A DNA stretch of 64,000 nt. Source: Streptomyces sp. HD. Lineage in GTDB: Bacteria; Actinomycetota; Actinomycetes; Streptomycetales; Streptomycetaceae. The stretch spans positions 62,001-126,000 of the forward strand of contig NZ_JAQMYP010000015.1 of the NCBI RefSeq assembly GCF_028369295.1, written 5' to 3'. The notes under the pieces are model-generated. The model worked only from the letters and a program-made list of their open reading frames with translations, made no database searches and was not told where the DNA came from. The position numbers were made by a program, and so were the translations under genes. Every line of letters begins with the position of its first letter. The stretch's first letter is position 1. This document shows, piece by piece, positions 31,939 through 41,556 of the stretch.

Positions 31939-33204
31939 ATGAAGATCTCCTTCCTGCTGCACAACGCCTACGGCATCGGCGGCACGATCACCACCACCTT
32001 CAACCTGGCCCAGGCGCTGGCCGAGCGGCACGAGGTGGAGATCGTCTCCGTGCTGCGGCACCGGGAACGCCCCAACTTCACCCTGGACCCGAAGGTTTCC
32101 TTACGACCACTGGTGGATCTGCGGCACGAGAAGGAACATCCCCTGCATCTGAGGCCGGCGAGGGTGTTCCCCGTCGCCGAGTACCGGCACCGGCAGTACA
32201 GCGAGCTGACCGACCAGCGGATCGGCGAGTGTCTGGCGGCGATCGACTCCGACGTCGTCATCGGCACCCGGCCGGGGCTCAACGTGCATCTCGCGCTCCA
32301 GGCGCCGGAGCGCGTCGTCCGGGTCGGACAGGAGCACCTCACCCTCGACAACCATCCGCCCCGGCTGCGCACCGCCCTGCGCCGGGCCTACCGCCGGCTC
32401 GACGTGCTCACCACCGTCACGGAGGCCGACGCCACCGCATACCGGCGCAGGATGCGGCTGCCCGGGGTCCGGGTGGACGCGCTCCCGAACAGCGTCCCCG
32501 ACCCCGTGCTGCCCGCCGCGGACGGCACCGCGAAGGTGGTGGTCGCGGCGGGCCGACTGGTCCCGGTCAAGCGGTACGACCTGCTCATCGAGGCGTTCGC
32601 CCTGGTCGCCGCCGAACGCCCGGACTGGCAGCTGCGCATCTACGGCAAGGGAGAGGAGCAGGCCCGGCTGCAGCAGCTCGTCCACCGTCTGGGCCTCGGC
32701 GAGAACGTCTTCCTGATGGGCGCCGCCGCCCCCATGGAGGCGGAGTGGGTCAAGGGCTCCATCGGTGTGGCCGCCTCCAACTTCGAGCCGTTCGGCATGA
32801 CCATCGTCGAGGCGATGCGCTGCGGCCTGCCGGTGGTGAGCACCGACTGCCCGTACGGACCCGGCGAGATCATCGAGGACGGCGTCGACGGCCGACTGGT
32901 GCCGGTCGGGGACCGTGACGCGTTGGGCACCGCACTGCTGGACCTCGTCCGCGACGACGAACGGCGCCGGCACATGGGCCGCACGGCCATGGCGAACGCC
33001 CGACGCTTCGCCCCGGTCCCGGTCGTGGCGCACGCCGAGCGTCTGATCGACGAGGCACTGGCCGCCCGCAGGGCAGTGCGACGGCTTCCCCCCGAACCCG
33101 GCCGAATACGCAACGCCCTGGTCAGCCAGGGCTTCGCCGCACGCGACACCGCCCACGCCGCGGCCTCCCGCGCCCTGCGCACCATACGGAGGGGGCCGCG
33201 ATGA
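31939..33204 (+). CDS. GT4 family glycosyltransferase
   Basis: This 421-residue GT-B enzyme has an N-terminal MKISFLLHNAYGIGGTITTTFNLAQAL acceptor domain. The donor domain has VVAAGRLVPVKRYDLLIEAFALV and the family signature EPFGMTIVEAMRCGLPVVSTDCPYGPGEII, including the EX7E-like pair that contacts the sugar nucleotide. It likely adds sugars to a cell-surface glycan or glycopolymer; the acceptor is unknown. It overlaps the next gene by four bases (ATGA). No clear ribosome-binding site precedes ATG 31939. Confidence 0.87.
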   Translation: MKISFLLHNAYGIGGTITTTFNLAQALAERHEVEIVSVLRHRERPNFTLDPKVSLRPLVDLRHEKEHPLHLRPARVFPVAEYRHRQYSELTDQRIGECLAAIDSDVVIGTRPGLNVHLALQAPERVVRVGQEHLTLDNHPPRLRTALRRAYRRLDVLTTVTEADATAYRRRMRLPGVRVDALPNSVPDPVLPAADGTAKVVVAAGRLVPVKRYDLLIEAFALVAAERPDWQLRIYGKGEEQARLQQLVHRLGLGENVFLMGAAAPMEAEWVKGSIGVAASNFEPFGMTIVEAMRCGLPVVSTDCPYGPGEIIEDGVDGRLVPVGDRDALGTALLDLVRDDERRRHMGRTAMANARRFAPVPVVAHAERLIDEALAARRAVRRLPPEPGRIRNALVSQGFAARDTAHAAASRALRTIRRGPR

Positions 33205-34055
33205 CGACACGGTCCGGCGCCACACATGACACGCCCGTCCGTGCCGACTGCACCATCGAGACGGACGGCCGGATCACCTTCACCCTTCGGCCACCGGCCG
33301 CAGTCGACTGCCCGTCGCCCCGGCTGCTCCTGCGGTTGCGCCCCAAGAAGGGGCAGCCCGAGAAGCTCCTGCACCCCCTCGAACCGGAGCTTTCCGACGA
33401 CGGTCGCCTGCGCGCCGTTCTGGAGCCGCAGCCCGCACTGGCCGAGGGGCGCTGGGACGTGTACCTGCTCCCGGAACCCGGCGAACCCGCAGAACGGCGA
33501 CGCATCCGCCCCGGCCTGCGCGACCTACGCGCACTCGTGGACGGACAGAGCCGTGACTGGCCCGCGCCGGTGGCCGTCCGGGTCCCGTACACCACCAAGG
33601 ACGGCTACCTCGCCGTGCGGGCCTGGCGGCGCCGCGCCCACGCAGAGGTCGAGGGGATCGAGGTCACCGACCGGTCGATGACCGTGAGGGCCCGACTGCA
33701 CGGCACCACCTTCGCCGGGGAAGCCGCCGTACGGCTCCGGCTGCGGGGCGGCAACGGTGTCGTGCGGACCCTCAAGCCACGGGCCGCGAGCGACGGCCGG
33801 GCGTTCTCCTTCACCGTGGACTACGGGGAGTTGGCCGCGGACCACGGGACCGGAACCCGCGTCTGGGACCTCTCCGTCCAGCCCCGGCCCGCTGCCGAAG
33901 TGACCGCGATTCGGATCGGCCGGCTCTTCGACGACGTGGCGGACCGCAAGGAGATCTTCGTCCATCCGGAGGCCCTGGTCGGCGATGTCGTCGTGCGCCC
34001 CTACTACACGGTCGACAACGACCTCTCCGTGGAGGTGACCGCCGCGACGACGTGA
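33201..34055 (+). CDS. Conserved hypothetical protein coupled to the glycosyltransferase
   Basis: This 284-residue protein is translationally coupled to the GT4 gene (ATGA overlap). It looks like two or three beta-sandwich units: residues 10-75 (IETDGRITFTLRPPAAVD, LLLRLRPKKGQ), 85-130 (GRWDVYLLPEPGE, RRRIRPGLRD) and 150-280 (IEVTDRSMTVRARLHGTTF, RVWDLSVQP, VVVRPYYTVDNDLSVEV). Similar modules accompany teichoic- or glycan-type glycosyltransferases in actinomycetes, so a role in the same glycan pathway is likely, but no catalytic motif is visible. Confidence 0.7.
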   Translation: MTTRSGATHDTPVRADCTIETDGRITFTLRPPAAVDCPSPRLLLRLRPKKGQPEKLLHPLEPELSDDGRLRAVLEPQPALAEGRWDVYLLPEPGEPAERRRIRPGLRDLRALVDGQSRDWPAPVAVRVPYTTKDGYLAVRAWRRRAHAEVEGIEVTDRSMTVRARLHGTTFAGEAAVRLRLRGGNGVVRTLKPRAASDGRAFSFTVDYGELAADHGTGTRVWDLSVQPRPAAEVTAIRIGRLFDDVADRKEIFVHPEALVGDVVVRPYYTVDNDLSVEVTAATT

Positions 34056-34075
34056 TGCCCGCTCTCAAGCGAACG

Positions 34076-35080
34076 TCAGGCCGGCCGAGGTTCGAACCCC
34101 AACACCTCCCGCAACCAATCCAGTTGGCGGCGGACCTGCACCGCGTCGCCGCCTTCGTGGCCGTTGAACGGATAGGCGTGGATCTCCTTGCGCGGCGCGG
34201 AACCCGACAGTTCCGCATACCGGTTGAAGGCGCCGTACGCCCCGCTGGGCGGGCACACCTTGTCGCGCAGGCCCACCCCGAAGTGGGCCGGGGCATGGGC
34301 GCGCCGGGCGAAGGCGATCCCCTCCATGTAGGAGAGCGTGTCGTAGGCGGCCCGCTCGGCTCCCCGATGCACGCAGAGGTACGCGGCGATCTCGCCGTAC
34401 GGTCCCGCGTCGGTGAGGTCGAGTGCGCGTCGGATGCCGCACAGGAACGGGGCGGTGACCAGGGCCGCCGCGAGGTCGGGGACGAGTCCCGCGACGGCCA
34501 GGGCGAGCCCGCCGCCCTGGCTGTTGCCGACGGCCGCGATCCGTGAGGCGTCCACGCCCGGCAGTGCGCGCAGCGCCGCGACCGCGCGTACCGCGTCCGT
34601 GATCAGCCGGCGGTAGTGGTGGTCCCGGGGGGAGAGCAGGCCGCGCACCGCCGGGCCCGGTCCGCCCGGTGCCGTGGCGTACGGGTCCGGGGTGGCGCCG
34701 CCGTTGCCGTACTGGTCGCCCTGGCCCCTGTTGTCCATCAGCAGATGCGCGTACCCGGCGTTCACCCAGGTCAGCCGCTCGTGCGGGAGGCCGCGGCCCC
34801 GGCCGTAGCCGGCGTACTCGACGACGGCGGGCAGCGGTGCGCGCACCCCGGCCGGTCTGCTGAACCAGGCCCGCACCGGGTCGCCGCCGAAGCCCCGGAA
34901 GGTCACGTCCCAGGTGTCGGTCAGCCGCAGTCCGGTCTCCACCGGGTGGGCCGACACCAACGCCTCCGGCTGGGCCGCCTCCTTGAGGGTGTCGTGCCAG
35001 AACTCGTCGAAGTCGGCGGGCTCCTGAAGGTCCGGACGGTAGCGCTCCAGGTCCGTCAACGGCATGTCGAACGCGGGCAT
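34076..35080 (-). CDS. Acetylxylan esterase / cephalosporin-C deacetylase family (CE7)
   Basis: This 334-residue alpha/beta hydrolase should remove acetyl groups from xylo-oligosaccharides. It has the CE7 features: DFDEFWHDTLKEA at the N-terminus, GYGRGRGLPHE (RGQ-type oxyanion region with MDNRGQGDQYG) and the nucleophile elbow AAVGNSQGGGLALA. The catalytic histidine lies in NGHEGGDAVQ near the C-terminus. No signal peptide is present, so it acts inside the cell on imported oligomers. GGAGG precedes the ATG by 6 bases. It is divergent from the importer operon, with a xylan-type regulatory box between them. Confidence 0.88.
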   Translation of the reverse strand: MPAFDMPLTDLERYRPDLQEPADFDEFWHDTLKEAAQPEALVSAHPVETGLRLTDTWDVTFRGFGGDPVRAWFSRPAGVRAPLPAVVEYAGYGRGRGLPHERLTWVNAGYAHLLMDNRGQGDQYGNGGATPDPYATAPGGPGPAVRGLLSPRDHHYRRLITDAVRAVAALRALPGVDASRIAAVGNSQGGGLALAVAGLVPDLAAALVTAPFLCGIRRALDLTDAGPYGEIAAYLCVHRGAERAAYDTLSYMEGIAFARRAHAPAHFGVGLRDKVCPPSGAYGAFNRYAELSGSAPRKEIHAYPFNGHEGGDAVQVRRQLDWLREVLGFEPRPA

Positions 35081-35232
35081 TCACTGCCTCCGATTGTTGC
35101 GCTTCTACATCAGAATGTTTCGCGACTGTCGACGAGTCCTGGTCTCAATCTCCTCAACTCTCCTTCCGCGTCAGCCCCATTGACAGCCATTACACCCGCC
35201 CCTAACCTCGCCGCAAAGTTGCCGGTACGACC

Positions 35233-35245
35233 CCGAAACTTTCGG
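35233..35245. promoter_or_regulatory. CGAAA-N-TTTCG xylan-regulatory box
   Basis: CCGAAACTTTCGG is a perfect 13-bp palindrome containing the CGAAA-N-TTTCG element described for actinomycete xylanase promoters. It lies 21 bp before the first permease gene and could also serve the divergent esterase. Confidence 0.75.
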
Positions 35246-35265
35246 TGTCAACGGGAGGCCACCGC

Positions 35266-36258
35266 ATGAGCACCTCCACCACGTCGGCTCCACCGCCCGG
35301 CACACAGGAGCCGCCGTCGACGAACTCCCCGCCCCGCCGCGGGCGGCCGCCGGCGCGCACCGGCTGGCGGCGGGCGCTGCGCCGGGACTGGCAGCTGTAC
35401 TCGCTGGCCGTGCTGCCGCTGCTGTTCTTCCTGGTCTTCCGCTATCTGCCGATGATCGGCAATGTGATCGCGTTCCGGCGCTTCGAGCCGGGCGGTTCGA
35501 TCTTCGGCGAGCAGTGGGTGGGCCTGCGCTATGTCGAGATGTTCCTGAGCGACCCCACCTTCTGGCAGGTGTTCCGCAACACCCTGTGGCTCGGCGCGCT
35601 GACACTCGTCCTCTGCTTCCCGATCCCGATCGTGCTCGCGCTGCTGCTCAACGAGGTGCGGCGGCGTGCGCTGAAACGGTTCGTCCAGTCGGTGTCGTAT
35701 CTGCCGCACTTCCTGTCGATCGTGATCGTCGCCGGCATCACCATGCAGATGCTCGCCACGGACGGCCCGGTCAACCATGTCCTCGGATGGTTCGGGCACG
35801 ACCCGATCCGGTTCATCCAGGAACCCGAGTGGTTCCGCGCCCTCTACGTCGGCTCGGAGATCTGGCAGACCGCCGGGTGGGGCACGATCCTCTACCTCGC
35901 CGCGCTCACCACCATCGACGAGGACCTGTACGAGGCCGCCCGCATCGACGGCGCCAACCGCTGGCAGCAGATCTGGCACGTCACCCTGCCCGGCATCCGG
36001 CCCACCATGATCACGCTGCTGATCCTCAACATCGGCACCTTCATGGCCGTCGGCTTCGAGAAGGTCCTTCTGCTGTACAACCCGCTGACCTACCAGACCT
36101 CCGACGTGATCTCCACGTACGTCTATCGGACCGGCGTCGAGTCCAACAGCTTCAGCTACGCCGCCGCCATCGGCCTGTTCGAGGCGATCATCGGCCTGGT
36201 CCTGATCACGTCCGCCAACCAGGTCTCGCGCCGCACAGTGGGGACCAGCCTGTGGTGA
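35266..36258 (+). CDS. Sugar ABC transporter permease (LplB/YtePtype)
   Basis: This 330-residue permease has about six transmembrane helices after a Pro-rich cytoplasmic N-terminus. It carries the cytoplasmic EAA loop EAARIDGANRWQQIWHVTLPGI that contacts the ATPase. It is the B-type subunit of the CUT1 subfamily used for plant-polysaccharide oligomers (LplB, YtcP/YtePQ-like). ATG 35266 follows GGGAGG by 7 bases. The stop overlaps the next permease start (GTGA). No ATPase gene is in the operon, so a shared MsiK-type ATPase elsewhere is expected, as is usual in Streptomyces. Confidence 0.9.
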   Translation: MSTSTTSAPPPGTQEPPSTNSPPRRGRPPARTGWRRALRRDWQLYSLAVLPLLFFLVFRYLPMIGNVIAFRRFEPGGSIFGEQWVGLRYVEMFLSDPTFWQVFRNTLWLGALTLVLCFPIPIVLALLLNEVRRRALKRFVQSVSYLPHFLSIVIVAGITMQMLATDGPVNHVLGWFGHDPIRFIQEPEWFRALYVGSEIWQTAGWGTILYLAALTTIDEDLYEAARIDGANRWQQIWHVTLPGIRPTMITLLILNIGTFMAVGFEKVLLLYNPLTYQTSDVISTYVYRTGVESNSFSYAAAIGLFEAIIGLVLITSANQVSRRTVGTSLW

Positions 36259-37124
36259 AGCCCAGCCGTTCCCACCGTGTCTTCCAGGGCGTCAACGGGG
36301 TGATCCTCACCCTCGTCGTGGCCGTCACCCTGTACCCCTTCCTCAACATCGTGGCGCGGTCCTTCAGCGGGGAACGGCAGATCCGGGCCGGTGAAGTGAC
36401 CCTGTGGCCCAAGGGGTTCAACCTCACCACGTACGAGATCGTGTTCCGGGACCACATGTTCTGGCGCAACTACGGCAACACCGTGCTCTACACGGTCGTC
36501 GCCACCGCCGTCGCCATGGTGCTGACCACCTGTTACGCCTACGTCCTGTCGAAGAAGCACCTCAAGGGCCGCTCCGCGCTCGTCGGCGTCGCCGTGTTCA
36601 CCATGTTCTTCACCGGCGGCCTGATCCCCAACTATGTGCTGATCACCAGCCTCGGCCTGAAGAACAGTGTGTGGGCGATCGCCCTGCCCAATGCGATCAG
36701 TGTGTTCAACCTTCTGGTCATGAAGGCCTTCTTCGAGAGCCTGCCGACCGAGCTGGAGGAGGCCGCGCAGATCGACGGCCTGAGTACCTACGGCATCCTG
36801 CTGCGGATCGTGCTGCCGCTGTCCAAGGCGGTCGTCGCGACGATGGTGCTCTTCTACTCGGTGGCCTTCTGGAACTCCTGGTTCAGCGCCTTCCTCTACA
36901 TGGACAGCTCCGATCTGATGCCGGTCACCGTCTACCTGCGGAACATGATCCAGGGCGCCACCGGCGGCTCCAACGCGGGCGCCACCACGGACCAGCTCAG
37001 CCAGGTCGGGGCCAACATCCAGGCCGTCACGATCGTGCTGACCGCGCTGCCGATCCTCTGCGTGTACCCGTTCGTCCAGCGCTACTTCGTCTCGGGCGTG
37101 ATGCTCGGCGCCGTCAAGGGCTGA
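36255..37124 (+). CDS. Sugar ABC transporter permease (LplC/YtcP type)
   Basis: This 289-residue second permease of the importer starts at GTG 36255, overlapping the previous stop. It reads VKPSRSHRVFQGVNGVILTLVVAVTLYPFLNIVARSFS. Six helices follow, with the EAA loop ELEEAAQIDGLSTYGILLRIVLPLSKAV and the typical C-terminal QRYFVSGVMLGAVKG. It belongs to the CUT1 family and forms a heterodimer with the upstream permease. The frame extends far upstream, but that part is antisense-like shadow without homology. Confidence 0.9.
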   Translation: MKPSRSHRVFQGVNGVILTLVVAVTLYPFLNIVARSFSGERQIRAGEVTLWPKGFNLTTYEIVFRDHMFWRNYGNTVLYTVVATAVAMVLTTCYAYVLSKKHLKGRSALVGVAVFTMFFTGGLIPNYVLITSLGLKNSVWAIALPNAISVFNLLVMKAFFESLPTELEEAAQIDGLSTYGILLRIVLPLSKAVVATMVLFYSVAFWNSWFSAFLYMDSSDLMPVTVYLRNMIQGATGGSNAGATTDQLSQVGANIQAVTIVLTALPILCVYPFVQRYFVSGVMLGAVKG

Positions 37125-37161
37125 CGCTCCGTCATCCCGCTTACGGAACAAGGGAGTATCC

Positions 37162-38817
37162 GTGCAGAACTCAGGACACCTGTCGCGGCGGCAGATCCTC
37201 TCCGCCGCCGGTTTCATCGGCCTGGCAACCCTCACCGGCTGCGGCAGCGGCGACGACGGAGGCGACTCCAAGGACCTGTCGAAGAAACAGAACGGTGCGA
37301 TGAAGGAGTACCGCGCCGGGCAGCAGTTCAAGGCGGCGGCGCCGCTCTCCTTCTCGCTGCTGCACAACAACAACCCGGTCTACCCGATGAAGGGCGACTG
37401 GCTCTTCTGGAAGGAGGTCACCAAGCGCACCGGGATCACCCTGAAGCCTATCGACGTCCCCCTCGCCGACTACGAGAAGAAGCGCAGCGTCCTGATCGGC
37501 GCGGGTGACGCCCCTTTCCTGATCCCCAAGACGTACCACCCCTCCGAGGTCGCGTTCGTGTCGTCCGGCGCGATCCTCCCGGTCAGCGACTACGTGCACC
37601 TCATGCCCAACTTCCGGGACAAGGTGAGGAGATGGAAGCTGGAGCCCGAGCTCGACTCCATATGCCAGTCCGACGGCAAGTACTACCTGCTGCCCGGCCT
37701 GCACGAGAAGGTCAAGTCCGGCTACTCGCTGTCCTTCCGCACGGATGTCCTCGACAAGCTCGGTCTGACCCTGCCCACCAGCTGGGACGAGGTGTACGAC
37801 GTCCTCAAGGCCCTCAAGGCCGAGTACCCCGGCAAATACCCCTGGACCGACCGCTGGAGCACCAACACCCCCTTCCCGTGCGGGGCGTTGTTCAGCTATC
37901 TCGGTCAGGCGTACGGGGTGAAGTCGGGCTGGACGTACGACAACATCAGCTTCGACACCAAGGCGGAGAAGTTCGTCTTCACCGCCACTGCCGACGGCTA
38001 CCGCCAGATGGTCGAGTACCTGCGGAAGATCGTCGCCGAGAAGCTGCTCGACCCGGAGAGCTTCACCCAGCAGGACGACCAGGCGCTGCAGAAGCTGCTC
38101 GCCGAGAAGTCCTACGTCATCAGCGCCAACCCGCAGGTACTGGTGCAGGACTACCGCTACAACCTGGAGAAGCAGGTCAAGGGCTCCAAGATCGAGATGG
38201 TGCCGGTACCGCTCGGCCCGGCGGGACCGGTCGTCATCGGCGGGGCCCGGCTGGAGAACGGCATGATGATCTCCAGCAAGGCCCTCAAGAGCGACTCCTT
38301 CGTCGCGATGATGCAGTTCGTGGACTGGCTCTGGTACTCCGACGAGGGCCAGAAGTTCTGCAAGTGGGGCGTCCCCGGCGTCACCTACACCGAGTCCGGC
38401 GGCACCTACGAGCTCAAGCCCGGCATCTCCCTCATGGGCTCCGACCCGGACGCGCCGAAGGACCTCCAGAAGGACTACGGCTTCTTCAACGGCGTCTTCA
38501 CCTACGGCGGCAACTGGGCCCTGGTCTCCTCCAACTTCAGCCCGGACGAGAAGAAGTTCCAGGACGCCATGGCCCAGCGCCAGGAACTCCCCATCGACCC
38601 CGCCCACCCGCTGCAGTCCATGGAGCAGGAGCAGGCGACCCTCTGGGACACCCCGCTCAAGGATCACACCATCCAGAACACGCTCAAGTTCGTCCTCGGC
38701 AAGCGCCCGATGTCCGAGTGGGACGCCTTCCTCGCCGAGCTGAAGGCCAAGAACCTGGACCAGCTCGTCGACCTGCACAACAAGGCCTACGAACGCTTCA
38801 AGAAGGAGAACGGGTGA
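37162..38817 (+). CDS. Extracellular oligosaccharide-binding lipoprotein (LplA type)
   Basis: This 551-residue solute-binding protein starts at GTG 37162 with AGGGAG before it. The signal has a twin-arginine look (LSRRQILSAAGFIG) and a lipobox LTGC giving lipidated Cys27. The size and the WPWTDRWSTN, YPGKYPWTD and DEGQKFCKWGVPG-like segments fit the large LplA/YtcQ class that binds longer plant oligosaccharides. Context (esterase, GH42, GH67, xylan box) suggests decorated xylo-oligosaccharides, perhaps with glucuronyl groups. Confidence 0.9.
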   Translation: MQNSGHLSRRQILSAAGFIGLATLTGCGSGDDGGDSKDLSKKQNGAMKEYRAGQQFKAAAPLSFSLLHNNNPVYPMKGDWLFWKEVTKRTGITLKPIDVPLADYEKKRSVLIGAGDAPFLIPKTYHPSEVAFVSSGAILPVSDYVHLMPNFRDKVRRWKLEPELDSICQSDGKYYLLPGLHEKVKSGYSLSFRTDVLDKLGLTLPTSWDEVYDVLKALKAEYPGKYPWTDRWSTNTPFPCGALFSYLGQAYGVKSGWTYDNISFDTKAEKFVFTATADGYRQMVEYLRKIVAEKLLDPESFTQQDDQALQKLLAEKSYVISANPQVLVQDYRYNLEKQVKGSKIEMVPVPLGPAGPVVIGGARLENGMMISSKALKSDSFVAMMQFVDWLWYSDEGQKFCKWGVPGVTYTESGGTYELKPGISLMGSDPDAPKDLQKDYGFFNGVFTYGGNWALVSSNFSPDEKKFQDAMAQRQELPIDPAHPLQSMEQEQATLWDTPLKDHTIQNTLKFVLGKRPMSEWDAFLAELKAKNLDQLVDLHNKAYERFKKENG

Positions 38818-38851
38818 GCGGCGGTGCCCCGAGCCGGCACAAGGGGGCCTC

Positions 38852-39535
38852 ATGAGCGGGGTCCGCACGGCCGACTTCGGCGCCGGAGTCCTCTCCCGCG
38901 CCGCCGGCCTCGTCCACACCCTCGTCACGGTCGAGGCCCTGCTGCTCCTCGCCGCCGCACCCGGACTCGCCGGCCTGTCGCTGATCGGTCCCGACCAGGC
39001 CAACCTGCCCCTCGCGGCCGTATGCCTGCTGCCGCTGGGTCCGGCGCTGTCCGCTGCCCTGTACGCGCTCCACCACCGCAGCCACGACCTCACGGACCTG
39101 CACCCGGCCCGCACCTACGTACGAGGCTGGCGGCTCAACGCCCTGCCGGCCCTGAAGCTCTGGGCGCCCCTGCTCGCCTGGCTGACCGTCATCGCCTTCA
39201 CCGTCACCCACTTCCCGGCCACCGGCCTGCCCGGCTGGTGGGCGGTACTGCTCACGGTCATCGGCGCCGGCTCCCTGCTCTGGGGCGCGCACGCACTGCT
39301 CCTGACCTCGCTGTTCACGTTCCGTACCCGGGACACAGCCCGACTGGCCGGGTACTTCCTCTTCCGGCACGCCCGCGCCACCCTCGGCGCCGCCTCTCTG
39401 CTCGTGCTGGTGGCCGCGTCGACCGCCCTGCTGACCGAGGCCCTGCCCGCCCTGCTGGCCGCCCCGCTGCTGCTCTCCCTGCTGCACAGCGGCCGCCCGG
39501 TGATCGCCGAGACCCAGGAGGACTTCACCGCATGA
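38852..39535 (+). CDS. DUF624 (YesL) family membrane protein
   Basis: This 227-residue protein has five to six hydrophobic helices and the family pattern GLVHTLVTVEALLLLA at the start and GPALSAALYALHHR in the first third. YesL-type proteins are encoded with LplABC-type importers and plant-polysaccharide lyases or hydrolases; their job is not established. The stop overlaps the GH42 start (ATGA), so it is part of the same operon. Confidence 0.82.
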   Translation: MSGVRTADFGAGVLSRAAGLVHTLVTVEALLLLAAAPGLAGLSLIGPDQANLPLAAVCLLPLGPALSAALYALHHRSHDLTDLHPARTYVRGWRLNALPALKLWAPLLAWLTVIAFTVTHFPATGLPGWWAVLLTVIGAGSLLWGAHALLLTSLFTFRTRDTARLAGYFLFRHARATLGAASLLVLVAASTALLTEALPALLAAPLLLSLLHSGRPVIAETQEDFTA

Positions 39536-41556
39536 CCGCGCCGCGCACCCCGAGGATCCCGTACGGCGGCGACTACAACCCCGAGCAATGGCCGGAGTCG
39601 GTCTGGGACGAGGACCACCGCGTGTTCACCCGGGCCCGCATCGACACCCTCACCGTCGGCGTCTTCTCCTGGTCCCTCACCCAACCCGCCCCCGACACCT
39701 ACGACTTCACGGTCCTCGACCGCATCCTCGACCGCGCCGCCACCGAGAACCGCCAGGTCTGCCTGGCCACCGGCACCGCGGCCCTCCCGCCCTGGCTGGC
39801 GAAGCGGCACCCCGAGGTCAACCGCACCGACTTCGAGGGCCGCCGCCACCGCTACGGTCAGCGCTACAACTTCTGCCCCAGCTCACCGGCGTACCGCGAC
39901 CACGCCACGGCGATGGCGGCCCGCCTGGCCGAGCGTTACGCGGACCATCCGGCGCTGCTCGCCTGGCACATCAACAACGAGTACGGCGGCGCCTGCTACT
40001 GCGACCTGTGCGCCGAGGCGTTCCGGGCATGGCTCCAGGACCGGTACGGCACCCTCGACGCCCTCAACGACGCCTGGTGGACCACCTTCTGGTCCCACCG
40101 CTACACCGACTGGGCCGAGATCGAGCCCCCGAGCGCCCTCACCGAGCACTGGCGGGGCCCCGACCACACCGCCTTCCAGGGCATCACCCTCGACTACTCC
40201 CGCTTCACCACCGACGCCCTCCTCGGCTGCTTCCTCGCCGAGAAGGAGGTGATCCGCGCCCACGACCAGGACACGCCCGTCACCACCAACTTCATGGGCA
40301 TGTTTCGCCCCCTCGACTACCACCGCTGGGCACCCCACCTCGACTTCGCCTCCTGGGACAGCTACCCGCCCCTCGACGCCCCGCCCACCTGGCCCGCCCT
40401 CGCCCACGACCTGATGCGCGGCCTCAAGGACGGCGCGCCGTTCTGGCTGATGGAGCAGACGCCGTCCACGACGGCCTGCCGCGACGTCAACCCGCTGCGC
40501 AGACCGGGGGAATTGAGGCTCGCCACCTTCCAGGCCGTCGCCCACGGCGCCGACGCGGCCCTCTACTTCCAGATGCGTGCCTCACGCGGCGCCTGCGAGA
40601 AGTACCACGGCGCAGTCATCGGCCACGCCGCCCGGGACGACACCCGTGTGTTCCGCGAAGTGGCCGACCTGGGACGAGAGCTGGCGACCCTGGGCGACGC
40701 GACGCTCGGTGCCCGCACTCCCGCCCGCACCGCCCTCCTCTTCGACTGGGACAGCTGGTGGACCCTGGAGATCTCCGACGGCCCGTCCCGGCTGGTCAGG
40801 TACCAGGAGGTGGTCCACGCCCACTACCGGGCCGCGCGTGGGGCCGGCGCGGATGTCGACGTCGTCGCGGTCACGGCCGACCTCACGGCGTACGACGTGG
40901 TCCTCGCGCCGGTCCTGCACATGGTCAAGGGCGACCTGACGCAGCGCCTGGAAGCCGTGGCCGCACGCGGCGGCACGGTCCTGACGACGTTCCTCTCGGG
41001 CCGCGTCGACGAACACGACCGCGCCTTCCTCGCCGACGTGCCCGGCCCGCTCGCGCCCCTCATGGGCGTCCGCGTCGACGAATGGGACTCCCGGCCGCGT
41101 GACTTCGTCCAGCCCGTGCGGATGGGGGAGTACGAGGCGGAGGCCCGGCTCGTCTTCGAGCTGGTGCAACTGCGCGGCGCCGAGCCGGTCGGCACATACG
41201 GCGCCGACTTCTACGCGGGCACCCCGGCCGTCACCCGGCACGGTTTCGGGGACCGCGGGGGAGAGGGCTGGTACGTCGCCACCGCTCTCGACCAGCCGGG
41301 GGTCGACCGGGTCGTCCGTCGCGTCCTTGCCCGCCACGACCTCATCGGCCCCTACGCCGACCACCCGACCGTCGAGACCGCGACCCGCCTCTCCCCCGAC
41401 GGCACCCGCCTCCTCTTCCTCCTCAACCACGCCCCCGAACCGGCCCGCCTGACCGCCCGCACCACCGCCACCGACCTGCTCACCGGCAAACGGGTCGACG
41501 AGGGCGAACCGCTCACCCTGGACCCGCTCGGCACGGCGGTCCTGCGCGTTCAGTAG
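39532..41556 (+). CDS. GH42 family beta-galactosidase-type glycoside hydrolase
   Basis: This 674-residue retaining hydrolase begins RTPRIPYGGDYNPEQWPESVWDEDHRVF. It has a TIM barrel with acid/base Glu150 in WHINNEYGG and nucleophile Glu308 in FWLMEQTPS. A trimerisation domain (about 395-600; LLFDWDSWWTLE) and a small C-terminal beta domain follow. The four-cysteine CYCDLC-type zinc cluster is present (GACYCDLC). Family members release beta-galactose, and some act on arabinosyl substrates. Here it probably trims galactosyl or arabinosyl side groups of imported hemicellulose fragments. It has no signal peptide. It overlaps the convergent GH67 gene by 7 bases. Confidence 0.9.
   Translation: MTAPRTPRIPYGGDYNPEQWPESVWDEDHRVFTRARIDTLTVGVFSWSLTQPAPDTYDFTVLDRILDRAATENRQVCLATGTAALPPWLAKRHPEVNRTDFEGRRHRYGQRYNFCPSSPAYRDHATAMAARLAERYADHPALLAWHINNEYGGACYCDLCAEAFRAWLQDRYGTLDALNDAWWTTFWSHRYTDWAEIEPPSALTEHWRGPDHTAFQGITLDYSRFTTDALLGCFLAEKEVIRAHDQDTPVTTNFMGMFRPLDYHRWAPHLDFASWDSYPPLDAPPTWPALAHDLMRGLKDGAPFWLMEQTPSTTACRDVNPLRRPGELRLATFQAVAHGADAALYFQMRASRGACEKYHGAVIGHAARDDTRVFREVADLGRELATLGDATLGARTPARTALLFDWDSWWTLEISDGPSRLVRYQEVVHAHYRAARGAGADVDVVAVTADLTAYDVVLAPVLHMVKGDLTQRLEAVAARGGTVLTTFLSGRVDEHDRAFLADVPGPLAPLMGVRVDEWDSRPRDFVQPVRMGEYEAEARLVFELVQLRGAEPVGTYGADFYAGTPAVTRHGFGDRGGEGWYVATALDQPGVDRVVRRVLARHDLIGPYADHPTVETATRLSPDGTRLLFLLNHAPEPARLTARTTATDLLTGKRVDEGEPLTLDPLGTAVLRVQ

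Noticed and set aside
35514..36254. Upstream extension of the second permease through the first permease gene
   Set aside because: The extension is a frame-shifted, Arg/His/Pro-rich shadow; the GTG at 36255 overlaps the first permease stop as expected for a coupled pair.
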